Below are positions 33,495-43,900 of a stretch of 49,844 nt of DNA, one piece after another. A model generated the notes under the pieces. That model ran no database searches. It was not told where the DNA came from and was given only the letters and a program-made list of their open reading frames with translations. Source of the DNA: Microcoleus sp. CAWBG506 (GTDB lineage: Bacteria; Cyanobacteriota; Cyanobacteriia; Cyanobacteriales; Microcoleaceae). Within the stretch, counting starts at the first letter, position 1. Every line of letters starts with the position of its first letter. The translations under genes and the position numbers were made by a program. The DNA lies in contig JAHREW010000044.1 of assembly GCA_020883125.1 (NCBI GenBank), forward strand, positions 5,007-54,850, in the 5' to 3' direction.

Positions 33495-35315
33495 CTAACG
33501 CAAACGAGTTCCACCACCAGGTTGCAAACCAGGAATCCCCCCCGACGATGGACTTTGAGATTTCTGCCGCAAGCCAGGGGGTAAACTAATAAAAACCTTT
33601 TCATTTCCCTGCAAACCCGATCGCACTTCCGTCTTATCATCAACCGTCATCCCAGTCTTAATCGGCACAAACAGAGGCTTTCCAGCTTCTCCACCAGTCA
33701 CAAACACCCCCGTTTCCTTTTGTTGGCGGACAATGGCGGCAGTCGGGACAACCAAAACATCTTTCAATTCACCAGCTTTAAACTCAACATTCACATTCAT
33801 TCCCGATCGCAACAATTTCTTTTCATCATCAACAATCAAAGCTTTCACCTCAAAACTGGTAACATTTTGCTGGACGATCGACTGAGGTGAAATTTGGCTA
33901 ACTTTACCTGTAAAAGTCTGTCCGGGATAAGCATCAGCTTGAATAGATGCACTTTGGCCAATACGGATTTGAGCAATATTGCTTTCTGCCACATTAGCCA
34001 CAACCTGATTTTTTGAAGCTAAAGACAAAATCGAAGAAGAAGTCGCCGAAGACACCGCACTACCGGCCGTTGTCGGGGTGACAAAAGCTCCTGGATCGGC
34101 ATATTTCCGAGTCACAATACCGCTGAAAGGAGCGCGAATTTTCGTATCGTTAATCAGCGCTTGCACGGTTTGGAGACTGCCTTTGGCGGAGAGAACTTGG
34201 GCCCGCGCTTGGGCGATATCTTCCGGGCGAGGACCGGCTTGAATTAGCGCTAAAGCTTGCTGTTTTTGCTCCACGGCGGCTTCAGCAGCGGCGATATCTT
34301 CCGGGCGCGCCCCCACTCGCACTCCAGCCAAAGCTTGCCGTTTTTGCTCGAGGGCCGCCCGCGCCGCAGCAATCTCTTCCGGGCGAGCACCGACTTGAAT
34401 CAGCGCCAAAGCTTGCTGTTTTTGTTCAACGGCGGCCCGCGCTTGAGCAATCTCTTCCGGGCGGGAACCAGCTCGCAGTAAGGCTACAGCTTGTTGGGCT
34501 TGTCTGACTTGAGTTTGAGCTCGATCGCGCGCCGTGCGAGAAGTATTCACAATTTGGAGAGCAATCGCTCCTGATGTATAGAGTGCTTGATTTCTCTGAA
34601 AGTCTTCTTCTGCCTGGTTTTTGGCATATTCTGCATCCCTGAGTTTAGCTTCAGCTTGGGCGATGTCTTCGGGGCGATTACCCTTGAGCAATTTTTGGAG
34701 AGTTGCTTGTTGTTCGGCTAGTTGGGCTTGGGCGACGGCAATATCCTGACTGCGACTACCGTTGAGTAATTTTTGGAGAGTTGCTTGTTGTTCGGCTAGT
34801 TGGGCTTGGGCGACGGCAATATCCTGACTGCGACTACCGTTGAGTAATTTTTGGAGAGTTGCTTGTTGTTCGGCTAATTGCGCCAGGGCGACGGCAATAT
34901 CTTCGGCTCGATTACCATTGAGTAATTTTTGCAAGTTGGCTTCGGCTGAGGCTAGTTGTCCGCGATTTTGCGTAAGTTGCCCTTGGAGGTTGGAATCATC
35001 CATTTGCGCTAGAATTTGCCCTTTTTCAACGCTGTCTCCTTCTTTGACGAGCAAACTTTTGAGCACTCCTGATGTTTTGGGGCTGACATTAACGCTGCGT
35101 TCGGGTACTATTGTGCCGTTTGCTGAAATGGCGATCGGTAAATTTACTCTTTCTACAGCAACGGTTTTTTCCTTGCGCCTGCTTTCCCGGCTCGATTTGA
35201 CTGTGAGTTGGGTGTAAGCTATGTAGCCAACTCCTGCAAGCAATCCGGTGGCGAGGAACCCGATTAACCACGGAGTCAGCCCTTTTTTAATTTGAAAGTG
35301 CTTTACTAAGTACAT
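33495..35315 (-). CDS. MacA/HlyD-family periplasmic adaptor with expanded coiled coil
   Basis: The 606-aa protein has one N-terminal membrane anchor (PWLIGFLATGLLAGVGYIAYT). A lipoyl/barrel domain half (ISANGTIVPERSVNVSPKTSGVL...VEKGQILAQMD) precedes a long hairpin. Then comes the second lipoyl and barrel part (IRAPFSGIVTRKYADPGAFV, QADAYPGQTFTGKV) and a C-terminal domain. It bridges inner-membrane transporter and outer channel. Adaptors are usually 350-480 aa; here the hairpin is enlarged by two tandem arrays: a 26-residue unit (LAEQQATLQKLLNGSRSQDI type, three copies) and a GARPEEIA-type unit (four or five copies). It is in line with the permease gene and divergent from the giant adhesin. 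Confidence 0.9.
   Translation of the reverse strand: MYLVKHFQIKKGLTPWLIGFLATGLLAGVGYIAYTQLTVKSSRESRRKEKTVAVERVNLPIAISANGTIVPERSVNVSPKTSGVLKSLLVKEGDSVEKGQILAQMDDSNLQGQLTQNRGQLASAEANLQKLLNGNRAEDIAVALAQLAEQQATLQKLLNGSRSQDIAVAQAQLAEQQATLQKLLNGSRSQDIAVAQAQLAEQQATLQKLLKGNRPEDIAQAEAKLRDAEYAKNQAEEDFQRNQALYTSGAIALQIVNTSRTARDRAQTQVRQAQQAVALLRAGSRPEEIAQARAAVEQKQQALALIQVGARPEEIAAARAALEQKRQALAGVRVGARPEDIAAAEAAVEQKQQALALIQAGPRPEDIAQARAQVLSAKGSLQTVQALINDTKIRAPFSGIVTRKYADPGAFVTPTTAGSAVSSATSSSILSLASKNQVVANVAESNIAQIRIGQSASIQADAYPGQTFTGKVSQISPQSIVQQNVTSFEVKALIVDDEKKLLRSGMNVNVEFKAGELKDVLVVPTAAIVRQQKETGVFVTGGEAGKPLFVPIKTGMTVDDKTEVRSGLQGNEKVFISLPPGLRQKSQSPSSGGIPGLQPGGGTRLR
34684..34917. repeat. Three tandem 78-bp units inside the adaptor coiled coil
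   Basis: The units are 34684-34761, 34762-34839 and 34840-34917. The middle one and its neighbours are almost identical at DNA level, indicating recent in-frame duplication by slippage or recombination. Each encodes 26 residues of the hairpin. A diverged fourth unit adjoins at 34918. A second, more diverged array is at about 34200-34500. Confidence 0.9.
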
Positions 35316-35320
35316 ATAAG

Positions 35321-35360
35321 TTAGACCGATCGGGCGTCTGTTTACTTTAGACCGATCGGG
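35321..35360. promoter_or_regulatory. Two direct TTAGACCGATCGGG repeats, possible operator
   Basis: TTAGACCGATCGGG occurs at 35321-35334 and 35347-35360, 26 bases apart (about 2.5 helical turns). Each includes the palindrome CCGATCGG. The first copy starts 6 bases upstream of the adaptor ATG at 35315, so a bound protein would cover its promoter or leader. The rest of 35361-35613 up to the adhesin start shows no gene with a supported start. Confidence 0.45.
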
Positions 35361-35613
35361 AACACAAAACGTTCAATTTAATTGATGATTTTTTTGGTTG
35401 AGCGATCGACCTCGCAGTAGATTCTCCGCAATATTACTTAATAAATCTCCCATCTTCATCAAAAATTTATTTAAACAGGTATTTTTCAGCAAAACTTTAC
35501 AGATATTCTCTGAAAATACTGTTAGAGTTGCTACAAGTTTCAAAAATAGTTTCGGATGCAAGTCACGAAACCGGGGAATTGTTGTCTTTTTTTTACCCCC
35601 AGTCAGGTGTATT

Positions 35614-37815
35614 ATGCCAAATTTAAATACGAAAGTTTCCGTAAGTGCGATCGCCTTTATAGACAGTAAAGTTAAAGATTATCAAAGTTTGATTGCCGGA
35701 GTAAAGCCGGGTACGGAAGTAGTCGTTTTGGATGGTAATCGGGATGCGATCGAGCAAATTACTCAAATCTTAGCTTGTCGTACCAATATTGACAGCATTC
35801 ACATAGTTTCTCACGGTGCTCCCGGTAGTTTGCAAGTGGGTAATGGTAGCTTGAATGCAGATAATTTGTCAGCTTATTCGGAACAATTGCAGCAGTGGCG
35901 GAGTGCTTTTACGGACGGTGCGGATATTCTGATTTACGGTTGCAATGTCGCATCAGGGCCTCGCGCTTACCCGAAATTCCGCCAGGGAATGAATTCCCTG
36001 TCTCAAAGCGAAAGTCGGTTGAAACCGACTGAAAACAAGGCGACTATTCAGTCCTCTTTAGAGGACTTTCGCTATGAGACGGGGGTTTCAACCCCCGGCG
36101 GAACTGGGGAACAAGCAAGAGATTTAGGTGTAGATTTAGATGGAGATGGCTTCGCCTTCATCCAGCGCATCGCCCAACTCACAAATACAAACGTTGCAGC
36201 TTCCCAAAACCTCACCGGAAGCGCGACAAAAGGTGGCGACTGGGAACTAGAAACCAGAACCGGAGAAATTAACACACCGCTGGTATTTCGGGAAGATGCG
36301 ATCGCAACTTACAATCATGTTCTCTCCAGTTTCAGTGCTGCGACTAATTTTCCGATGGCACTAGATCCCTTCGTTCCCTCCGTAGACTACAACGGTGACG
36401 GCATCTTCGACTTAGTTATAGGTGGCGGAGTTTTCTTAGCCAACGGGAATGGCAGTTTTAAACAGCCCATCAGCTTTGCCGGAGGCCCGACGAAACTTGG
36501 TAACTTTAACTCCGACAACATATTAGACTTAGCAACAGCAAATCCAGTTTTTTCTGGCACTGTCTCAATTAGGCAGGGAAACGGCACTGGTGGCTTTGGT
36601 ACGCCTACAAACTTCAACGTAGGGAACACTCCCATATCTATCGCCAGTGGTAACTTTAATCCCGATACCTTCCCCGATTTAGCAGTAGTAAACGCTAATC
36701 CTCAAGGTACTGGCAGTGTTTCAATTTTATTGGGAAATGGCACTGGTGGTTTTAGCGCTGCTACTAATTTTAATGTCGGAGGAATTCCGGCTTCGGTTGC
36801 TGTCGGCAACTTTAACGCTGATAACTTTCCCGACTTAGCAGTGGCGAACAGTCTTTCTAATAATATCTCTATCCTTTTCGGGAATGGCAATGGCGGTTTT
36901 AGTGCCGCCACTAACTTTAGTACGGGACAAGCTCCAAATTCCATTATTGTGGCCGACTTTAATGTAGATGGCAACCTCGACCTAGCAACAGCAAACAACA
37001 GTTCTAACAACGTATCTATTTTGTTAGGAAATGGTATCGGCGGTTTTACTAATACCACTAACTTCAACGCTGGATTAGGTGCTAATTCTGTCGCAGCATT
37101 TGATTTAAACGGTGACAATAAACTAGATTTAGCGGTATCAAACTCTAAGTCTACAAACCTATCAATTTTACTGGGAAATGGCACAGGAGGTTTTGGTCAG
37201 CCCATCGACTTTGCATTAACAGGGACAAACCCTGGTAGGGTAACAGTAAACGATTTTAACAACGATTCTCTACCCGATTTGGCAGTAATGGTAACAAACG
37301 GAAGTTATGACAATGTTTCCATTCTGCTCAATACACCAAGTACAGTCAATTTTGGGGCTGCAACTTACAGCGCTACAGAAGGAATAACAGACACAGTAAT
37401 TAATATTCCCGTCACCATCAGTGGCGGCACTCCCTTGACAGATGTAGTTGTACCAATTGTTATCAATCCCAGTAGCACAGCTACCCAAAATTCAGACTAC
37501 ACTATTGCCCCTACAACTGTTACATTCCCCGCAGGTGCAACAGGTGCCTCACTCACCAAGAATGTTGCAGTTACTATCAAACCCGACAATCTCCCTGAAA
37601 ACGCCGAAACCGCAATTCTCAACTTTGGTACAATTACTGGTGGGGTTGCAGGTACAACCAAACAAACCACACTAACTATTGCAGCTAACGATCAACCTTC
37701 AACCCTGAGTCCTTACAAAATTGACCTCAAAACAGGCGCAATTACTGGTCAGCCAAACCCGTTTATTTCTCTAGTAAATACCCCAACCGACTCAAACACA
37801 GACAGTTGGTTATAA
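35614..37815 (+). CDS. N-terminal part of giant DUF4347/FG-GAP/Calx-beta surface protein, ended by a premature stop
   Basis: From the ATG at 35614 (AGGTG about 8 bases before it) this encodes 733 residues. An N-terminal DUF4347 domain (residues ~8-230: AIAFIDSKVKDYQSLI, HIVSHGAPGSLQVG, ILIYGCNVASG, TGSATKGGDWELE) is broken by an in-frame palindromic element (about residues 118-164). About seven FG-GAP/VCBS beta-propeller repeats follow (~235-570: SILLGNGTGGF, DFNxDxxxDLA), then a Calx-beta domain (~580-690). It ends at a TAA (37813) whose downstream codons continue the same frame sensibly into 37972-44562. So it is most likely the first half of one extracellular adhesin-like gene. The in-frame sequence from 35398 lacks a convincing start. 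Confidence 0.82.
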   Translation: MPNLNTKVSVSAIAFIDSKVKDYQSLIAGVKPGTEVVVLDGNRDAIEQITQILACRTNIDSIHIVSHGAPGSLQVGNGSLNADNLSAYSEQLQQWRSAFTDGADILIYGCNVASGPRAYPKFRQGMNSLSQSESRLKPTENKATIQSSLEDFRYETGVSTPGGTGEQARDLGVDLDGDGFAFIQRIAQLTNTNVAASQNLTGSATKGGDWELETRTGEINTPLVFREDAIATYNHVLSSFSAATNFPMALDPFVPSVDYNGDGIFDLVIGGGVFLANGNGSFKQPISFAGGPTKLGNFNSDNILDLATANPVFSGTVSIRQGNGTGGFGTPTNFNVGNTPISIASGNFNPDTFPDLAVVNANPQGTGSVSILLGNGTGGFSAATNFNVGGIPASVAVGNFNADNFPDLAVANSLSNNISILFGNGNGGFSAATNFSTGQAPNSIIVADFNVDGNLDLATANNSSNNVSILLGNGIGGFTNTTNFNAGLGANSVAAFDLNGDNKLDLAVSNSKSTNLSILLGNGTGGFGQPIDFALTGTNPGRVTVNDFNNDSLPDLAVMVTNGSYDNVSILLNTPSTVNFGAATYSATEGITDTVINIPVTISGGTPLTDVVVPIVINPSSTATQNSDYTIAPTTVTFPAGATGASLTKNVAVTIKPDNLPENAETAILNFGTITGGVAGTTKQTTLTIAANDQPSTLSPYKIDLKTGAITGQPNPFISLVNTPTDSNTDSWL
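35965..36105. mobile_element. In-frame palindromic repeat element inside the DUF4347 domain
   Basis: Nested hairpins: CAGGGAAT/ATTCCCTG (35983-36000), AGTCGGTT/AACCGACT (36013-36030), AGTCCTCT/AGAGGACT (36050-36067) and GGGGGTT/AACCCCC (36081-36096). An outer 17-bp stem of 36000-36016 with 36064-36080 has one mismatch. Together they form a cloverleaf-like fold. I recall this as an intergenic repeat type in Microcoleus-like genomes. Here it keeps the frame open and adds about 47 residues where DUF4347 normally runs from GCNVASG almost directly into FIQRIAQLT. Confidence 0.8.
37813..37815 (+). other. In-frame TAA splitting the giant adhesin
   Basis: The codons before (…DSNTDSWL) and after (AVAKINFDGNIKKAKFIVE…) the TAA share one frame and read as continuous domain sequence with no frameshift. 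No ribosome-binding site precedes the next GTG at 37972. A one-base nonsense change, an assembly error or read-through would each explain it. Confidence 0.85.
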
Positions 37816-37971
37816 GCGGTAGCTAAAATCAATTTTGACGGCAATATCAAGAAAGCGAAATTTATCGTTGAATACGACAAAACCCCGTCAGGATGGACGT
37901 TAAATATTGGCGACTCCAAATCTAACGATGGCTATGGAGGCGATGTAGGCGATCAAAGCCGCGATGCCGAG

Positions 37972-40900
37972 GTGCAGATTGTGAACGGGAGTATGGCAGT
38001 TTTTGGCAATGACTACAATACACCCGCTGGCGGAGAACTTACCGCAGGAAATGTGCCTAACTTTGTGAGTAATGGTTCCCGCATAGAGTTAGAAGTCAGC
38101 AACGAACAACTGGCGTGGGATAACAAAAGCGGACTAAAAAATAGCTTGAATTCACCGTATCTTTACGCCCTCAACGGTCAAGCTGATAATGGCGGGCCTG
38201 TCAATTCGGAGATTTACGCCGGGTTTAACAGGGTGATTTCTGGGCCTGGCGATCGCATCGGATCGGGTGCTAGCAAGGTGACAATTCTACTCAATCCGAT
38301 CGACTATGCAGTTAGTGCTGGTACTGCAATCGTTACTGAAGGCAATTCCGGCAAAACTGGAGTCACATTTACTGTTACTCGCAGCGGTTGTACTGAGTTT
38401 GCGAGTAAAATAGATTATGCGATCGCGGGTACTGCTACAAATGTCAGCGATTATAACAACATCGGCGGTACATCCGGTGCAACTGGTGCGACTGGTACGA
38501 TTAATTTTGCGGCGGGCGAGACATCGAAAACCATTACTCTGGATGTTTTGGGCGATGTGGCGGTCGAACCCAATGAAACGATTAATGTTACGCTGTCAAA
38601 TCCTTCTGCATTAGATTCTACACCCACAATTACTACGGCTGTGGCGACAACAACCGTAACTAATGATGACACTGCCGGCATCACTGTCAATCCCAAAACA
38701 TTATCAACTACCGAAGCCGGCGGCAAGGCAGATTTCACAGTCAAACTTAACACTCAACCAACTGCTAACGTTACCATCGGTTTGAGTAGTGACAATGTAG
38801 CTGAAGGAACTGTTGCAACTAATAGCTTAACTTTCACTCCGGCTAACTGGAACCTAGAGCAAACATTAACAGTGACTGGGGTTGACGATTTTGTAGCGGA
38901 TGGAAATGCAGTTTACAAAATTGTGACGGCGGCTGCTGTCAGCACTGATGCTAATTACAATAGCCTGAATCCTGATGATGTTACAGTCACCAACAGTGAC
39001 AATGACTCTCCGGGAATTATTAGTATTACCCAGAGTACCACTGGGTTAACTACCAGTGAAATTGGCGGCAAAGCTAATTTCACAGTCAAACTAAATTCTC
39101 AACCAACTGCTAACGTTACCATCGGTTTGAGTAGTTCTAATGTGGCTGAAGGAACTGTTGCGCCGGCGAGCTTAACTTTCACTCCGACTAACTGGAAGCA
39201 AGAGCAAACAGTAACGGTGACTGGTGTTGACGATTTTGTGGCTGATGGCAATATAGTTTACAAAATTGTGACAGCGGCTGCTGTCACCACCGACGCTAAT
39301 TACAAAAATCTAAATCCTTTGGTTCTCACCGTCACTAATACTGACAATGATACTCCGGGAATTACGATTAACCCAACAGCATTGACTACCAGTGAAGTCG
39401 GCGGCAAAGCTAATTTCACAGTCAAACTAAATTCTCAACCGAGTGCTAACGTTACTATTGCTTTGAGTAGTGACAATCTAGCTGAAGGAACTGTTGCGAC
39501 TAATAGCTTAACTTTCACTCCAGCTAACTGGAATCAACTACAAACCATCACGGTGACTGGTGTTGACGATTTGGTGGCTGATGGAAATGTAGTGTACAAA
39601 ATTGTCACGGCGGCTGCTGTCAGCACTGATGCTAATTACAAGAATCTGAATCCCTTGGATGTCACCGTCACCAACAGTGACAATGAAACTCCGGGAATTG
39701 CAGTCAATCCGACGGCGGGGTTGACTACTGGTGAAGATGGTACTAAGGCAAATTTTGCTGTGGTTTTGAATACTAAACCAACGGCTAATGTGACTATCGG
39801 TTTGAATAGTTCTAATGTGGCGGAAGGAACTGTTTCGACTCCTAGTTTAACTTTCACTCCGGCTAACTGGGATACAGCGCAACCAGTGACAGTAACTGGG
39901 GTTAATGATAGTATCGCTGACGGGAATATTGACTACAAAGTTATTACGGGGGCTGCTGTTAGTACAGACCCGAATTACAATAACAAAGATGTAGCGGATG
40001 TTGGTATTACAAATAAGGACAATGATACGGCTGGTGTTTCTGTTAGTCTTACCGAAACAACTGCTACAGAAGGCGGGGCGAATGGCACTTATGCGATCGA
40101 GTTAACGTCGCAGCCGATCGCCCCTGTAACTATCAATCTCACAACAGATAATCAGCTTCAGCCGATCGCGCCTATCACTTTCACTCCGAATAATTGGAAT
40201 GTATCTCAACCAGTTACGGTGAAAGCTTTTGATAATGCGGTCGTGGATGGGCCGCACAGTGGCACTATTACTCACAGTGTAACGAGCAGTGATACTAAGT
40301 ATAATGTGGTGGTGGTTCCTGCGGTGACAGTGGCGATCGCCGATAACGACGTAGCGCCGACACCGACACCAACACCGACTCCAACTCCCACGCCGACAAC
40401 GGGTACACCAACTCCCACACCGACAACGGGTACACCAACTCCCACACCGACAACGGGTACACCAACTCCCACACCGACAACGGGTACACCAACTCCCACA
40501 CCGACAACGGGTACACCAACTCCCACACCGACAACGGGTACACCAACTCCCACACCGACAACGGGTACACCGCTACCGCCAAATTCGCCCACACCGACAC
40601 CAACTTCCACATCTGCTGGTATCACCGTCTCCCCCACCAGCGGATTAATCACCACTAAAACAGGTGCCAAAGCCAAATTTACCATCAAACTCGATAGCCC
40701 GCCGATCGCTCCTGTAACTATCGGTTTAAAGGTTTCTCCTCAAACTCAAGCAGAAGGTAGTCTGTCCATTTCAGAAGTTATCTTTACACCTCAAAACTGG
40801 AATATACCCCAGGAGGTAACGGTAAAAGGAGGGGGTGGTACTATCACTGCCAATGCGAACCGACCTTATACAATCGTTACCGCCCCTGCGATCAGCACTG

Positions 40901-43900
40901 ACAGCAAATACTCAGGCCTTGATGCCTCTGATGTCAGTCTTACCAATATGTTCCTTTATTTAGAGACAAATCCAGAACGAGATTTTCCTCGGATTGTTGT
41001 TGGGCCGACACAGCAATTGACTACAACAGAAGCTGGTGGAACTGATAATTTCAGCGTTGTCCTCACTCGCAAACCTATTGCTGATGTTGTTATCCCCATC
41101 AGGAGTGACAACACAGCAGAAGGAACAGTTTCTGTATCGACGCTGAAGTTCACTCCTGATAATTGGGATATAGCTCAGACCGTTACAGTCCAAGGTGTTA
41201 ACGATAATGTACTTGATGGCGATCGCCCCTACAAAATTATCCTCGATCGGGCTATCAGCAACGACGATTTCGCGATCGGCAGCCCTGGAACTCCCAGATA
41301 CTCACTTGTCGCTCCTCAAAATATCAGTGCCATCAATCTCGAACGCAGTTACACTTTCAGCAAAATCAATACAGAAATCTCCAGTTATTTCAACGGCGGA
41401 GCAATTAGCCCTTGGGGAGACTACAACGGTGATGGGAAACTGGATTTTATCGCTGCGGGGGGTCTTAAGTCACTTACCAGCTTCGGTAGCGCCGATAACT
41501 TCACGCGCACTTCCCTGTACCGCAACACAGGCAGTACATTTACTGATGACAGTGGTATAGGTTTCGATTTAGCTTCTGCCGCATCTTGGGGAGACTACGA
41601 TAATGACGGCAAGCTAAATTTTGCGTTACAAACAGTAGGAAATGGCAGAATTCAGCAGCCACCCGCTCTCAAAATCTACGGCGGCTATGGATTCAACTCC
41701 GAACAGAGAAGTTCCGCTGATAGTTCCCAAGCATGGGTAGACTACAACAATGACGGCAAACTCGATCTCCTGAATGCTACCCAGCAAAACTTCAGCATAC
41801 TTTACCGCAACACCAGCAGCAGTTTTACGCCAGATACTACAGCCCAACTCCCCGGCGTTTCTAATAGTTCGGCTGCATGGGGAGACTATGACAAAGACGG
41901 CAAACTCGATCTCTTGCTAACGGGCAATAGTGTCTCAGGCAAAATAACCAAGCTGTTTCGCAATACTGGCACTGGGTTTGCGGAAGATACGACTGCTGTC
42001 TTGCCCGGTGTTTCTGATGGTTCGGCTGCTTGGGGAGACTATGACAATGATGGCGATTTGGATATTTTGCTTGCCGGCGATAGCGTTTCAGGGCAAATAA
42101 CCAAAGTTTACCGCAACACTAACAACCGCTTTAGCGAAGACACAAATGCCGTATTGCCCGGTGGCAGTTTTGCAGCTTGGGGAGATTACGACAACGATGG
42201 CAAATTGGATATCTTGCTCAACAGCGAATTGGACAACAAGTTTTACAGCCAAATTTACCGCAACACTGGCAGTGGTTTTAGCGAAGATCCCAACGCTGGA
42301 CTGACTGGTGCGAGTTTTGGAGCTTGGGGAGACTATAACAGTGACGGCAAATTGGATATTTTGCTGGGAAATCAAGTTTACCGCAGCAATACCGCGATCG
42401 CGAACACTCCTCCCACAGCACCCACAAGGCTCAGGGCTACAACTTCTGGCTCACAAGTTACCTTCAAATGGAACAAAGCAACGGATGCTCAAACTCCTGC
42501 TAATGGTTTAAGTTACAACCTACGAGTTGGCACGACACCTGGTGACAGTGACATTCTCGCCCCGATGTCTCTCAATGACGGCACTCGGCAAGTTGTAGCC
42601 CTGGGTAATGCCAACCAAAACACCCAGTGGCAACTCAAAGACTTGTCTCCGGGGACTTATTACTGGAGTGTACAGGCGATCGACACTGCTTGGGCTGGTT
42701 CTCCTTTTGCCACTGAAGGGACTTTTACCACACTCCCCAACCGCCCACCTGTTCTCAACTACGGCCCTAATACAACCCCGTGGCATTACCAGTACATCAA
42801 GTCAAGCAGTTCATCGACATTCAAGTATACCTTCCCGCACAACACTTTCACAGACCCAGATCCGGGCGACAAGCTCACCTACACAGCAACTCTGATGGAC
42901 GGTAGTCCCTTACCAAGTTGGCTCACCTTCAATGCAGATACCCGTACACTCAGTGGCACAAGTCCTAAACCGCAGCAGTTAACAATTAAGCTAACAGCAA
43001 CGGACAGGGCTGGGGCTAGCGCCAGCGACGATACAGGTCGATTTAAGGGTATGTTGCTGCAATTTAGCAGCACCGGCGTAGTCATAGACGGCTACATAAA
43101 CGGCGCAACTCTCTTCCTTGATGCCAACAAAAACGGCATCAAAGATACCAACGAACCATCCACAATTACTAACAGCAACGGTAGCTTTAATCTCAACATC
43201 CCCTTCGAGACATTCGATACCAACAAAAACGGAGAAATCGACCCCGAAGAAGGCAATTTAGTTGCTACTGGAGGCACTGACACCGCCACCGGATTACCCC
43301 TAGAAACCCCAGTCACCGCACCTCCCGATTCCAGTGTCGTCACCCTATTAACCAGCTTAATCGCCGACTTAATAGACAAAGGAATTGCACCAGAAGAAGC
43401 CCAATCTTTAGTCAAAGCCGCCCTTGGACTCCCCGCTGAAGTTGACCTAACTAGCTTAGATCCGATCTCCGCCACGAACCAGAATTTACCAGGGGGCGTC
43501 CAAGTCTTAGCAGCAATGGTGAAAGTCCAAAACTTCATCACTCAAACAGTTGCTTTGATTGACGGTGCTTCCAGTGCAGCCAATACCAATATTGTCAAAG
43601 CTGTTGTCATTTCAATCACGAACCAAATTCAATCAGGTACAGTCTTAAACCTCAGCAACGCAGCCGCTTTAGAACCGATCGTTCAGCAAGCAGCCGCCAA
43701 AATCCAGCAAATAGACCCCAGCTTCAACAGTCAAAAAATCACCCAAATTACCTCCCAAGCAGCGACAGTAATGGCAACTGCTAATCAACGCATTGATACG
43801 GCTGTTTCTAACCCAACAGCAACATCAATTACTGAAGCAGTTGCCCGCGTCCAACAAGTAGCCTTGGGTTCCACAACTCAAGATTTCAAAGCGATTGGTG

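Noticed and set aside
34684..34917. 78-bp repeats as a CRISPR or phage element
   Set aside because: They are in-frame coding repeats of an adaptor coiled coil.
35398..35613. Adhesin start at 35398
   Set aside because: The 72 extra residues are basic and unlike the DUF4347 N-terminus, whereas the ATG at 35614 has an upstream AGGTG and leads straight into the domain.
40272..40688. Minus-strand frame with repeated Val-Pro-Val-Val-Gly units opposite the Thr/Pro linker
   Set aside because: It is the antisense of the 27-bp tandem repeat; the plus-strand frame is continuous with a large multidomain protein.
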